A stretch of DNA of 64,000 bases, taken from Bacteroidales bacterium (GTDB lineage: Bacteria > Bacteroidota > Bacteroidia > Bacteroidales > UBA12077). Every line of letters begins with the position of its first letter. Positions within the stretch are counted from its first letter, which is position 1. The notes beneath the pieces were generated by a model, which ran no database searches, was not told where the DNA came from, and worked only from the letters and a program-made list of their open reading frames with translations. Location of the stretch: the NCBI GenBank assembly GCA_013138975.1, contig WTBR01000020.1:62001-126000 (forward strand). The letters are read 5' to 3'. A program made the position numbers and the translations under genes. Shown here one piece after another: positions 8,899 through 17,854 of the stretch.

Positions 8899-9720
8899 AT
8901 GACTACTGAAAAAAGAAACGACGAAATTGATTTGATTGAATTATTTTTAAATATGTACATATTCTTTAAAAAGAATTTTTGGATTCTTTTTATTGCAAGT
9001 GTTATTGGAGGAGGCTTAGGTTATTCAACTAAATTTTTTGGAAAGAAGCATTTTGAATCTTCAATGCTAATTAACTCTTATACTGTTTCTCAAGATCTAC
9101 TTATTGAATATATAAATAATATTCAAACTATTTTAGATGATAAAAATAGCAAATACCTGAGTGAAAGAATGGAAATAAATTCAACTAATCTTAAAAATTT
9201 AAAAAAGATTTCAGTTGAAGATGTTTACGATGAAAAAGCAAAGAAAAGTAAGGGTTATTTATCGGTTTCTGTTGCGGTAGATAACAATCAGTTGTTAAAA
9301 CACTTAAGTTTCGGTATTCTAAATTATATTGAAAAAGAACCTTATGTTCAAAGTGAAATTCAAATATTTACTGAAAATAATCAAAATCTAATTTCAAAAA
9401 TTGATGAAGAAATTTCTAAGTTAGAAATTCTTCAAGAGAAAAACTTAAAGCAGACGCAGAATAAAGGAGATGTTAATATATATAATAGTCAAACTTCTTT
9501 TCAAAAAGAACTTCTAACATTATTAAAAGAAAAACAGAATTTAGAAAAACGATTGAAATTTGCTACTCCATTTAGAATAATTCAGGATTTTACAATATAT
9601 CAAGAACCAATCAAAAAAACTGTAACCTATTCCTTTGCCGGTGGATTATTATTTGCATTTATTGCGTTATTTTATTTAATTATAAAAATGATAAATAGAA
9701 AAATTAAGGTGCAGGAATAG
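8899..9720 (+). CDS. Wzz-like polysaccharide chain-length determinant
   Basis: The 273-aa protein has the Wzz layout: a TM segment near the N-terminus (about 28-50, FWILFIASVIGGGLGYSTK), a periplasmic region rich in coiled coil (about 165-225), and a C-terminal TM (about 240-262). The TM2-proximal stretch FRIIQDFTIYQEPIKKT carries the usual proline. No cytoplasmic tyrosine-kinase domain is fused. It probably sets the modal length of the Wzy-polymerised glycan made by the facing cluster. It is on the opposite strand to that cluster, and its last 17 nt overlap the 3' end of the ligase gene. Confidence 0.85.
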   Translation: MTTEKRNDEIDLIELFLNMYIFFKKNFWILFIASVIGGGLGYSTKFFGKKHFESSMLINSYTVSQDLLIEYINNIQTILDDKNSKYLSERMEINSTNLKNLKKISVEDVYDEKAKKSKGYLSVSVAVDNNQLLKHLSFGILNYIEKEPYVQSEIQIFTENNQNLISKIDEEISKLEILQEKNLKQTQNKGDVNIYNSQTSFQKELLTLLKEKQNLEKRLKFATPFRIIQDFTIYQEPIKKTVTYSFAGGLLFAFIALFYLIIKMINRKIKVQE

Positions 9721-11371
9721 ATTCTTTATCTTCTATATCTTTATAATAAACAAACCACAAAAAGCTATACCAAAAAGCAAAGAAAACAACACCAGCAAGT
9801 CGCTCAAGCATAGATTCAAACAAAAAATTAATAAAGCAAATTATTAAAAACAGGAATAATAGTTCCTGTTTTTTCTTTATGGATTGGTATAACGGAATGG
9901 CAAATACTAATAGCAAAACAACTAATCCAATTATACCTGTTTGAGTTGCTGTTTCGAGAAATTGATTATGAGAGTTATATTTTAATCCAGATGCAACGGT
10001 TAATTCATTCTTATTATAGTGCTTTATCAATTCATCCTTATTATCACCAATACCTACTCCAAATAATAAGTTATTTCTAAATAACTCAATTGAATATTTC
10101 CATAAATATATTCGAATATCTTTGAATTTAAATTTGTAAATAGGACGGTTTAAATTATCATGAATATTCATTTTAATATCAGCGTACTCAATAATACTTT
10201 GTGGTTTCTGGTATAAATAAATACTTCCTAATGACTCTGCCTCACTAATATTATTATAAATAATTGTTAGTTCAAACCAATCCTCTTCTAAACTCTTTTT
10301 ATTGATTATACCATTAAAAATATATTTTGGCTTGTCATTAGTTACCCAACCAATTTTGAAGGAATTATCATCTCCCTTTATCACTCTATATTTCAATTTA
10401 AATTTATACAAAGCATCCTTATAGTAATTAATTTTTCTTCCTCTATATAATAAATAACTAGAGTGATTTCCATTCAACTTATCATATCTTAATGCATTAC
10501 CATAAGTTGAATTGTAAATTTCATAAGTTAACGTGTCTTTTTTTGAAATATTCCAGTACTTAAAACCTTGCTTAAAATTACCATTTTCAATAATATTATT
10601 AGTATTACTATTTACCAAATTATTAATATGACTGACATTAATATTTTTAGCTAATCTTGTATTTATAACAAGGAAAGCAGTTAATACAAACAAAACTGTT
10701 ATAGATAATATTTTATATAATTTACTTCTAGCTCTTGTGTATTTAATTACATAAAATAAGAAAACAATAATCATAACTAATATTCCTGCTCTAGAATCTA
10801 ATAAAAAAATAACTATTGCAAATATTGCAATTCCACAAATTATCAACCAACTAAATCCAATTTCCTTATATAAAAAATCAAATAATATAGTTATTCCTAA
10901 TATCACAAACAATGCTTGATAAGAATGATGAAAAAGTCTTAAAGAACTATAGTTCTCTACAATTGAACTATTTTTAAAGATTAAATAATCGACTAAGAAA
11001 ATTAAACTAAAAATTAGTAATCCTAAAATAAAAGAAAATAGAACATATCTTTTATTTTTAAACACATAATCAGGAGAAAACAAGAGGATAATTGGAAAAA
11101 TAAGTAAAGTTAATTGAGTTTGAATATTTAACCAAGCTTGGTTTTTATCGTTTGAATACACTACCGATATTAAGATAAAAAGAAAATAAATAATTGGCAA
11201 AAAGAAAACGATCTTCCTTTTTACACTTTTTTCCTTATAATGTGGGAAAGTAAAAAACCACGTAAAAATCCAGCCACCAATAAAATATGTAATTTCCTGA
11301 ATTGAAAAGGGAATACAAAATGCAATTAAAAGTAGAAATACAAAATTAATTTTTGTTGCTATTCTTTTCAT
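9704..11371 (-). CDS. O-antigen ligase (WaaL/Wzy_C type) with inserted carbohydrate-binding-like domain
   Basis: This is a 555-aa polytopic membrane protein. Residues 1-238 hold about eight TM helices. The Wzy_C/ligase motif region is at about 418-485 (WKYSIELFRNNLLFGVGIG, then YNSHNQFLETATQTGIIGL), and TM helices close the chain. The family transfers undecaprenyl-linked glycan to lipid A-core. Between TM and motif lies an unusual insertion of about 150 residues (255-402) starting IIENGNFKQGFKYWN. That sequence is typical of the first strand of CBM4/9-like jelly rolls. Normal ligases are about 400-450 aa, so the excess equals this insert. It is the last gene of the minus-strand cluster. Confidence 0.88.
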   Translation of the reverse strand: MKRIATKINFVFLLLIAFCIPFSIQEITYFIGGWIFTWFFTFPHYKEKSVKRKIVFFLPIIYFLFILISVVYSNDKNQAWLNIQTQLTLLIFPIILLFSPDYVFKNKRYVLFSFILGLLIFSLIFLVDYLIFKNSSIVENYSSLRLFHHSYQALFVILGITILFDFLYKEIGFSWLIICGIAIFAIVIFLLDSRAGILVMIIVFLFYVIKYTRARSKLYKILSITVLFVLTAFLVINTRLAKNINVSHINNLVNSNTNNIIENGNFKQGFKYWNISKKDTLTYEIYNSTYGNALRYDKLNGNHSSYLLYRGRKINYYKDALYKFKLKYRVIKGDDNSFKIGWVTNDKPKYIFNGIINKKSLEEDWFELTIIYNNISEAESLGSIYLYQKPQSIIEYADIKMNIHDNLNRPIYKFKFKDIRIYLWKYSIELFRNNLLFGVGIGDNKDELIKHYNKNELTVASGLKYNSHNQFLETATQTGIIGLVVLLLVFAIPLYQSIKKKQELLFLFLIICFINFLFESMLERLAGVVFFAFWYSFLWFVYYKDIEDKESIPAP

Positions 11372-11389
11372 ACTATTAATATTGCTAAT

Positions 11390-12373
11390 TTAAAATGATT
11401 TTCGTTTATCAATTAATTTGTTCAAAAAATATAAACACACTAACGTAATAATAAAAATCAACATTGAAATTTTAGGGCATTTATACGAAATAAAAGTTAA
11501 ACTCAAAAGGAAGAAGTTTACTAATATGGCGGATATTACCGTTTTTTGGTGACTAAATCCGCTTTGAACAATTCGTTGATAAGCATGTTTCTTATGTGCC
11601 TCAGATAATTTTTCTTTATTTCTCCATCTTCTAAATAAAGTATAAGTAGCATCAAACCAAAATAAAGCTGAAGGTATTAATAAAGTAAATATTGAAATTT
11701 TATATTTTTGAGAGTAATATATTGTCAAAACACCTAAAGTAAATCCCAAAACGGTACTCCCAATATCGCCCATAAATATCTTAGCAGGCTGCCAATTCCA
11801 AATTAAAAATCCAATTATGGAAGCAATTAAATATAATAATAAAAAATCCCCAGTTAAAATAAAAAAAGCTAAGGAAATAAAAATAGCCTGACTTGCAGCA
11901 TAACCATCTATTCCATCTAAAAAATTAAATAAATTAACAAACCAAATTAATCCTATAAAAACAAAAGGAATTACAAGAAAAGAACTATTGATAATATAAA
12001 ATCCTAGATCAACAGTATGTATTGTGCTTATAAAAAATACTGCCATACCTGCTGAAAACACTTGTATTATTAGGCGTATTTTGGCTGATAAACTAAAAAT
12101 GTCATCAAGTAGAGACACAATTGCTAATAAACTACCAGACAAAAATGCATAAAATAGCTCATTTGTTAATTTTTCTGTAATAAAGAACCAAATTATTATT
12201 ACATACCAAATTACAACAATAACCAATCCCCCGCCCCTAGGTGTTGGTTTAGTATGAGAACTTCGTTGATTTGGAATATCTATTATTGATTTCTTTATAG
12301 CGAATCTTCTAACTAAAAAAGTTCCAATATAGGAGCTTACTACAACTAATATGAGTATAAATATTATTGTCAT
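11390..12373 (-). CDS. WecA/WbpL-like undecaprenyl-phosphate sugar-1-phosphate transferase
   Basis: This is a 327-aa membrane enzyme of the MraY/WecA (PNPT) family that starts glycan assembly on undecaprenyl phosphate. Motifs in order: SSHTKPTPRGGG (residues about 38-49), LDDIFSLSAKIRL (about 89-101), NLFNFLDGIDGYA (about 147-159, with the catalytic acidic pair), FMGDIGSTVLGF (about 202-213) and HAYQRIVQSGFSH (about 265-277). The WbpL branch is favoured because a UDP-sugar reductase-like SDR precedes it with a 4-nt overlap, the usual pairing. Donor sugar cannot be read from sequence. Confidence 0.9.
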   Translation of the reverse strand: MTIIFILILVVVSSYIGTFLVRRFAIKKSIIDIPNQRSSHTKPTPRGGGLVIVVIWYVIIIWFFITEKLTNELFYAFLSGSLLAIVSLLDDIFSLSAKIRLIIQVFSAGMAVFFISTIHTVDLGFYIINSSFLVIPFVFIGLIWFVNLFNFLDGIDGYAASQAIFISLAFFILTGDFLLLYLIASIIGFLIWNWQPAKIFMGDIGSTVLGFTLGVLTIYYSQKYKISIFTLLIPSALFWFDATYTLFRRWRNKEKLSEAHKKHAYQRIVQSGFSHQKTVISAILVNFFLLSLTFISYKCPKISMLIFIITLVCLYFLNKLIDKRKSF

Positions 12374-13233
12374 CTCTCAAAAGCCTTTTTTAAACCTGTT
12401 TCTAAATCAATTAGTTTCTCATTAATTTGCAATCGGCTATGTGTTGCCGAAGCATCAACATTAAAAGAACCAAATAGTCTTCTTGATTGATGTGGAAATA
12501 TAAATTTTATTAAAAACTGAATAAAAATAGGCAGTTTAATTAATTTCTTATTTCTTTCAAGTATTTTCATCAGTGTTTCAACCAATTGTGTTGTTGAAAC
12601 AACTTTTCTATCACAAGCCAAATAAACCCCTGTTTCTTTTTTATTTAATATTGCATCTAGAGTAATCATTAAATTATCAATAGATACCATCGCCCTTTTG
12701 TTTTTTATATTCCCAAAAGGAATCAAAGGTAACTTTTGAATAAGTTTACTTAGAAGAAGCATGTTTGCTTTAACTCCTTTTCCATAAACCATACTTGGTC
12801 TTATAATAGATACTTTAAAAATTTCATCTGCTAATGAATTTATTCTTTTCTCTGCGTCCAATTTACTTTTTCCATAACTATCAGTTGGTTTACATATAGA
12901 TTTTTCATTATAAACTAAATCATCATATCCCCCATCACCATATACTTTGATTGTACTAAAAAATACAAAATGTTTTACCCCTTGAATTTTTGCTTCTTTT
13001 GCCGTTTCAAATGCTAAGTCACTATTAACTCTAAAATATTCAGAATTTAAAATAGATTTGGTTTGATGCACAATTGCAGCTAAATGAATTATTGTATTAA
13101 CATTCTCCAAATTTAAACTAGAAATTGTATCATTTTTAATATCAAATTCTTTAAAATTATAGTCTATTAAATTTTTAAGAATATGATTCCCAATAAAACT
13201 TTCTGTTCCTATTATTACAATGAATTCACTCAT
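12370..13233 (-). CDS. NAD-dependent epimerase/4-reductase-like SDR (WbpV/WreQ type)
   Basis: This 287-aa extended SDR has a slightly degenerate nucleotide motif (IIGTESFIGNHIL instead of TGxxGxxG). The catalytic YGKSK is at about residues 119-123, and a FFSTIKVYG serine/threonine strand is present. Its pairing with a WecA/WbpL-like transferase recalls UDP-N-acetylquinovosamine 4-reductases that work just before priming. A WbpM-type 4,6-dehydratase needed for that route is not in the window, so 4-epimerase or reductase both remain possible. It overlaps both neighbours (4 and 8 nt), indicating translational coupling. Confidence 0.75.
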   Translation of the reverse strand: MSEFIVIIGTESFIGNHILKNLIDYNFKEFDIKNDTISSLNLENVNTIIHLAAIVHQTKSILNSEYFRVNSDLAFETAKEAKIQGVKHFVFFSTIKVYGDGGYDDLVYNEKSICKPTDSYGKSKLDAEKRINSLADEIFKVSIIRPSMVYGKGVKANMLLLSKLIQKLPLIPFGNIKNKRAMVSIDNLMITLDAILNKKETGVYLACDRKVVSTTQLVETLMKILERNKKLIKLPIFIQFLIKFIFPHQSRRLFGSFNVDASATHSRLQINEKLIDLETGLKKAFER

Positions 13234-14071
13234 TTATAGATATAATTTTAGCTTTTTTCCAATCAACTAATTTATCAGCCTGCATAATACTTACAGTTTC
13301 ATTTGCATCTAACCAAATTACAAACTTTCTATAAGCATTTTTTAATCCAACATATGATTTAAATTTTCGCATTGTTGACAATTCATTTATTACAGGTTGT
13401 AAAAAATCAAAATCTCTAGGATGAAAATAAGACATTACATAATCAGAATTATTTGTCCACTTTTTAATTACGCTATAAGGAAATAATCTAAAATAACCTC
13501 CTCCAGAGAAAACTATGGATTTACCAAAAACATGTTTTACATTCATTGGAAATTCCTTAATATTTTTATCTTTCATCTTTATTAATGAAGGTTGCGCTTC
13601 TCCAAAAGATTTAAAACCACCATAATCATGTGAAGCAGGAAAGACTGAAGCATCAATCTTTATTCCTAAATCTACTAATTCTTCAAAAGCCCATGGAGTA
13701 TCTTCCGTAATTGAAAATCCCGGAGCTCTATATAATTCAACCTTGTGCCCTGTAATATCTTCTAAAATCTCTATGTTCTTTTTAGTGTCATCCCTGAAAG
13801 TTAATCTATCCATTTGATGTACCAGACCATGCATCATAGAATGGCCACCTATTTCGTGACCTTCTAAATGGATTTTTTTTACAACTTCAGGATATCTTTC
13901 CGCAATCCAACCAATAATAAAGAATGTTGCTTTTCTTTTTTTGATATTTAAAATGTCTAAAATTAAATCAACGTTATTATGGATTCTTACTTCATAAGTA
14001 TTCCAAAGGTTACTGCTACTTATAAAATCACAATGAAACCATTCTTCTATATCAAATGTCAGAATATTCAT
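13226..14071 (-). CDS. polysaccharide deacetylase (DUF3473-like)
   Basis: This 281-aa NodB-fold protein has TFDIEEWFHCDF at the start (metal-binding Asp), GHEIGGHSMMHGLVHQM (about 72-88, metal His pair) and RAPGFSITEDTPWAFEEL (about 115-132, the catalytic RxPG region). The C-terminal segment with YFHPRDFDFLQP resembles the DUF3473 extension seen in exopolysaccharide-linked deacetylases. No signal peptide, so it is cytosolic. It probably acts on lipid-linked or nucleotide-linked amino sugars. The ATP-grasp gene ends 2 nt upstream and the SDR overlaps by 8 nt. Confidence 0.88.
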   Translation of the reverse strand: MNILTFDIEEWFHCDFISSSNLWNTYEVRIHNNVDLILDILNIKKRKATFFIIGWIAERYPEVVKKIHLEGHEIGGHSMMHGLVHQMDRLTFRDDTKKNIEILEDITGHKVELYRAPGFSITEDTPWAFEELVDLGIKIDASVFPASHDYGGFKSFGEAQPSLIKMKDKNIKEFPMNVKHVFGKSIVFSGGGYFRLFPYSVIKKWTNNSDYVMSYFHPRDFDFLQPVINELSTMRKFKSYVGLKNAYRKFVIWLDANETVSIMQADKLVDWKKAKIISINE

Positions 14072-14073
14072 AA

Positions 14074-15240
14074 TTAATTCAGTCCACTTTTTGCTTTTCT
14101 AAATTTTGGATTAAGCAATTTACCAATATTAGAGAATGTTCCATAAATGAAAGGCTTTGGATCTCTATAACTTCCATCCTGATAATAAACATTTTTTCCG
14201 AAGAACTTAAACCAGTTTGGTTTAGCTTTAAATCTTCTATCACTTTTAATAAACCAGAGTAAATCTAATCCTAAATATCTTAATGTTTTACCAGGCTCAT
14301 ATTTATATGTTTTTAATTCATTATTTAAACTTAAATCAGTAATAAGTTCAGCAAAATCAACCCCACTAACAAATGATGTTCTTATACAAGCAGGTACCCT
14401 TGGATTCATTTCCATAAATTTAACAATGCCATCATCAGGATCACCAATCATATCAAAGTCTGCAAAACCCATCCATTTAATTTTCCTTAAGATCTTCAAT
14501 CCCTGTTCAACTAAATCAGGTCTTTGAACCGTAACATTACATGCACTACTTCCACCTTTTTCAGGATAATACCTAACTTTGTGCATTACCGTTGAAACTT
14601 CTACCCCTTTTTGATCAACAAAAATCTGAACCTTAAATTGATTACCCCCTGAATCAATATATTTTTGCATATGACAAGGACCATAATTTTCTCTTATCGA
14701 TGGATATGACTCTTCAAGTTCATTCTGAGAATAGACTATTTTCATTCCTCTACCACCCGCAGTAAAATTTGGTTTTATAATCGCTGGCAACCCCGTTATT
14801 TTAGAAGCTTCTTTTAAATCAGTTATTTCTAAATCTGCTGTATTAGGATGTGGTAGGTCTAATTCTTTGCATAGATTCATTAATTTATTTTTATCATAAC
14901 CATTATTGAATATCTCAAGATCCGGAATTGTACAAGAAATTTTTGATATGTATTCATCCTTATACTGACTTAAGAATCTAGCAGAATCATCATTCATTGG
15001 TACAACAACATCTATTTTTGTTTTACTAATAAAATCAAAGTAAAAATCTTTAAATTCATCAGGGTTCTCTGCCCATTTAGGACAAATTACTTTTTCATCT
15101 GGATACTTACTTCTATACCCATATGAATTCTTTGAATTACAAAATATGATAATTTTATATCCATTCCGTTTTAATGATTCCATAAATGGCAGTGCTTGCA
15201 CTGTTTGCCCGTCTAGTAATAAAACAGTTTTTTTATCCAT
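14074..15240 (-). CDS. ATP-grasp ligase of polysaccharide cluster
   Basis: This 388-aa ATP-grasp protein resembles the carbamoyl-phosphate-synthase L chain/carboxylate-amine ligase group. A pre-ATP-grasp Rossmann part (TVLLLDGQTVQALPF) precedes the ATP-binding loops (GLPAIIKPNFTAGGRGMKIV, about 150-169) and the Mg-binding FADFDMIGDPDDGIVKFMEMNPR region (about 260-282). These enzymes join a carboxylate to an amine through an acyl phosphate. In a surface-glycan locus that would be amino-acid or acid decoration of an amino or uronic sugar, which is inference. Spacing to the deacetylase is 2 nt. Confidence 0.82.
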   Translation of the reverse strand: MDKKTVLLLDGQTVQALPFMESLKRNGYKIIIFCNSKNSYGYRSKYPDEKVICPKWAENPDEFKDFYFDFISKTKIDVVVPMNDDSARFLSQYKDEYISKISCTIPDLEIFNNGYDKNKLMNLCKELDLPHPNTADLEITDLKEASKITGLPAIIKPNFTAGGRGMKIVYSQNELEESYPSIRENYGPCHMQKYIDSGGNQFKVQIFVDQKGVEVSTVMHKVRYYPEKGGSSACNVTVQRPDLVEQGLKILRKIKWMGFADFDMIGDPDDGIVKFMEMNPRVPACIRTSFVSGVDFAELITDLSLNNELKTYKYEPGKTLRYLGLDLLWFIKSDRRFKAKPNWFKFFGKNVYYQDGSYRDPKPFIYGTFSNIGKLLNPKFRKAKSGLN

Positions 15241-15266
15241 AATAGATTATTTAATTTATTCTAAAT

Positions 15267-15836
15267 TTATAATCGTGATTTTATTTTTTTTGCTGGCACT
15301 CCTCCATAAATTGAATAAGCATCAATATCTTTATTTACGATAGAACCTGCAGCTATTACAGAACCTTTTTTTATTGTTACTCCTGCTAATATTATTGAGC
15401 CCGCACCAATCCAAACGTCATCTTCAATAACAATATCACCATCATAATAATCTTGCAAAATTGAAGGTGTATCAATATCATCAATCGAGTGATTAAAAGC
15501 AAACATCATAACATTAGGTCCTGTTTGAACATAATCTCCAATAATGATCCTTCCTATTTTCTTCCCTGCTTGTAAAACATTATTATGATTCAAAAGACAA
15601 TTTGAGCCAATTTTTATTCTCTCTCCTTGTCTAAATACAACTGTTGGGTGAATCTTTGTGTTTTTTCCTATTTCTGCTTTCTTTCTTCCAATGATATAAT
15701 TAACATGCTTATAAGCAATAGAATTTAAATAATATTTAAAAGTAAAGCTTGAAAAAAAAGACTTCAGTATTTCTAAAACATATTGTGTTTTAGTAGGTCT
15801 GTTAAACGTTACTTTTGTTAGAGACTTTTCTTTCAT
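15267..15836 (-). CDS. hexapeptide-repeat acetyltransferase
   Basis: This 189-aa left-handed beta-helix acyltransferase has hexapeptide rungs (IGSNCLLNHNNVLQAGKKIG; IVIEDDVWIGAGSIILAGV). The typical ending is SIVNKDIDAYSIYGGVPAKK, and a WbbJ/LacA-like His in FAFNHSIDD. It probably O-acetylates a glycan residue. The N-terminal 55 residues are basic and helical, perhaps for membrane association or trimer contacts. The next upstream gene, a glycosyltransferase, ends 3 nt before it. Confidence 0.85.
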   Translation of the reverse strand: MKEKSLTKVTFNRPTKTQYVLEILKSFFSSFTFKYYLNSIAYKHVNYIIGRKKAEIGKNTKIHPTVVFRQGERIKIGSNCLLNHNNVLQAGKKIGRIIIGDYVQTGPNVMMFAFNHSIDDIDTPSILQDYYDGDIVIEDDVWIGAGSIILAGVTIKKGSVIAAGSIVNKDIDAYSIYGGVPAKKIKSRL

Positions 15837-15839
15837 ACT

Positions 15840-16928
15840 TTAAAATATATCAGCATACAGATTAGAAATCCGTTCCCATGTATATCTGTTCTTTGCTATT
15901 TCAATCATATTGTTTCTGTTTATTTCAATATCTTTCTCTGAAATGCTATTTATTATTGACGCTAATTCTTTACTATCATTAAAAAATATTGCTTTATCAT
16001 CAGTAGTATAATGATTAGTGGGAACATTATAACTAATTATTGGAAGGCCAAGACACATTGCTTCAACTAAAGAAGGTGCTGTGCCACAAAAAGAATGACT
16101 ATGGATATATCCTACTGCATTTCCTCTTAGGAAATTTAATTCATTTTTGTCATAAACAGCATTAAGCAAGACTATATTTGAGTACTTATCCTTATATTCT
16201 GAATATAGCTTTATTCCATATTCTGAAACTTTCCAATTTGAAACGATTACAACATTCTTTTTAGGAGCTAACTTAAATGCGTCAATTACTTCATGAATTT
16301 TATTATCATGTTCAGCTCTTGAAACAGTTATAAAATAATCATTAGAAACAAATGAATATTTTTTCTTTAGTTTATCATTCATTTTAACTTTTTTTGCATG
16401 ATCGCCTCCGTATTCAATCATCTTAGCATTTACTCCAAAGTTCTTTTTTATGCTTTCAATAATTATAGGATTATCGCCAATATCATAAGTTGTAAACTTT
16501 GTTGCAACCCGTCTTGAATTAATTCCCCACCAGCCTGCCAATTTATTATATTTTGTTCTCTCCCATTCGTTAAACCCCCCATGATTAAGAATCATTCTTT
16601 TTTTAAAGAAAATATTTAGAAAAAAGAAAAAACCTGCTGGAGCTCCTAAAACCAGCAAAGTATCGTGTTTAAATAATGAATATATAATAGATATCAAATC
16701 ATAAACAATACTTTGATATCCATTTGCTTTTAAAGGTAAATATTTCAATCTTGCTCCTTTAAAATGTTTAATCCCATTTTCCTTTCGCTTTTGATTTTTA
16801 CTGCAAAAAACAGTAAAATCAAACCTTTCATTTAGGTTTTCTACTAAAAACTCAGATAAGGTTTCATACCCACCATAGTTAGCAGGAATACCATTGGTTC
16901 CAATTATCGCAACTTTTTTCTTCTTCAT
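15840..16928 (-). CDS. glycosyltransferase (DUF1972/GT4 type)
   Basis: I start at the ATG complementary to 16926-16928, giving 362 aa beginning MKKKKVAIIGTNGIPANYGG. A further upstream in-frame ATG at 16994 would overlap the previous gene by 62 nt and adds a segment unlike the family. The N-terminal GTNGIPANYGGYETLSEFL is the DUF1972 signature. The GT-B donor site is at the C-terminal half (YFITVSRAEHDNKIHEVIDA and SHSFCGTAPSLVEAMCLGLP, the E-x7-E type region). Characterised relatives transfer rhamnose or galactose in EPS synthesis. It is one of only two clear glycosyltransferases in the locus. Confidence 0.88.
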   Translation of the reverse strand: MKKKKVAIIGTNGIPANYGGYETLSEFLVENLNERFDFTVFCSKNQKRKENGIKHFKGARLKYLPLKANGYQSIVYDLISIIYSLFKHDTLLVLGAPAGFFFFLNIFFKKRMILNHGGFNEWERTKYNKLAGWWGINSRRVATKFTTYDIGDNPIIIESIKKNFGVNAKMIEYGGDHAKKVKMNDKLKKKYSFVSNDYFITVSRAEHDNKIHEVIDAFKLAPKKNVVIVSNWKVSEYGIKLYSEYKDKYSNIVLLNAVYDKNELNFLRGNAVGYIHSHSFCGTAPSLVEAMCLGLPIISYNVPTNHYTTDDKAIFFNDSKELASIINSISEKDIEINRNNMIEIAKNRYTWERISNLYADIF

Positions 16929-16932
16929 GTAA

Positions 16933-17835
16933 TTAATCCAAGTATCCTTTATAATATTTATCCAAGTAAATTCTAAGAGCATCCTTCCAATCACTCATTA
17001 TATTTAGTTCTCTAATATTAAGCTTTCTATTAATCAAACGCTCGTTAGCAGGTCTTTGTGCAAAATAAACGTCTTTAAAATGATCAGAATTAACAGGAGT
17101 TAATTTTATTTCATCTGATTTGTCAAGCAATTCTAACATTTCCTGAGCAACTTCTAATCGAGATGTTTGCCCACCGCAAACGAGATTATATAATCCCCAA
17201 AACTCTTTTTCAATTAATAATTTTACATTTTTTGCAAAATCATGAGTATATGTTGGAGTACCGTCCTTATCATCAACAATAAACAATTCCTTATTTCCTT
17301 CTTTTAATTGTTTCATAAGTTTCTGGATGAACTTCTTATCCTTTTTAGGACCTGCCCCCATCATCCATCCTGCTCTACAAACAAGAAATCTATTGGCATT
17401 TTCTGCAACAAATCGTTCTCCCATATATTTTGATCTTGCATATACTCCTAATGGATTTGGCATGTCCCAATCGTCATACAATTCCTGTTTCCCATCAAAA
17501 ATACCTGCTGTACTAATGTATAATAAAGGAATATTTAATGAATTTGCTAAATAAACTGCATTTTCAACTGCTAATGTATTAGTATTATAAGTATCATCAG
17601 CGTTTTCTTCGCAAAATTCTAAATTAGTATATGCTCCTAGATGAAATAGATAATCAGGACTAAACTCTTTAACATCCTTTTTATAAGCTTCAAAATCTCT
17701 AAAATCTAAAAAACTTAACCAATCTTCGTTTACATCTTTATCAGTACATTTAATAATATAATCTTCCTTAAATTGAGTGTAAAATGCTTCTCCCAACATT
17801 CCACCACATCCTGCTATATAAATTTTCTTCTTCAT
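16933..17835 (-). CDS. RmlD-like NAD(P)-dependent SDR (possible dTDP-4-dehydrorhamnose reductase)
   Basis: This 300-aa SDR of the RmlD substrate-binding type has a Rossmann motif (AGCGGMLGEAF) and catalytic YARSK (about residues 145-149). The strand before the active site (PLLYISTAGIFDG) is in the usual place, and the C-terminal QRPANERL fits the RmlD QRP signature (usually QRPxxSxL). The cluster has rfbA, rfbC and rfbB but no other rfbD candidate, so this gene is the likely fourth enzyme for dTDP-L-rhamnose. It is not next to them, and its sequence is somewhat divergent, so I leave the symbol empty. Confidence 0.75.
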   Translation of the reverse strand: MKKKIYIAGCGGMLGEAFYTQFKEDYIIKCTDKDVNEDWLSFLDFRDFEAYKKDVKEFSPDYLFHLGAYTNLEFCEENADDTYNTNTLAVENAVYLANSLNIPLLYISTAGIFDGKQELYDDWDMPNPLGVYARSKYMGERFVAENANRFLVCRAGWMMGAGPKKDKKFIQKLMKQLKEGNKELFIVDDKDGTPTYTHDFAKNVKLLIEKEFWGLYNLVCGGQTSRLEVAQEMLELLDKSDEIKLTPVNSDHFKDVYFAQRPANERLINRKLNIRELNIMSDWKDALRIYLDKYYKGYLD

Positions 17836-17854
17836 ACTTATTATTTTTATGATT

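Noticed and set aside
16929..16994. Upstream start of the DUF1972 glycosyltransferase
   Set aside because: It would overlap the RmlD-like gene by 62 nt and add 22 residues unlike the family; the ATG at 16928 fits better.
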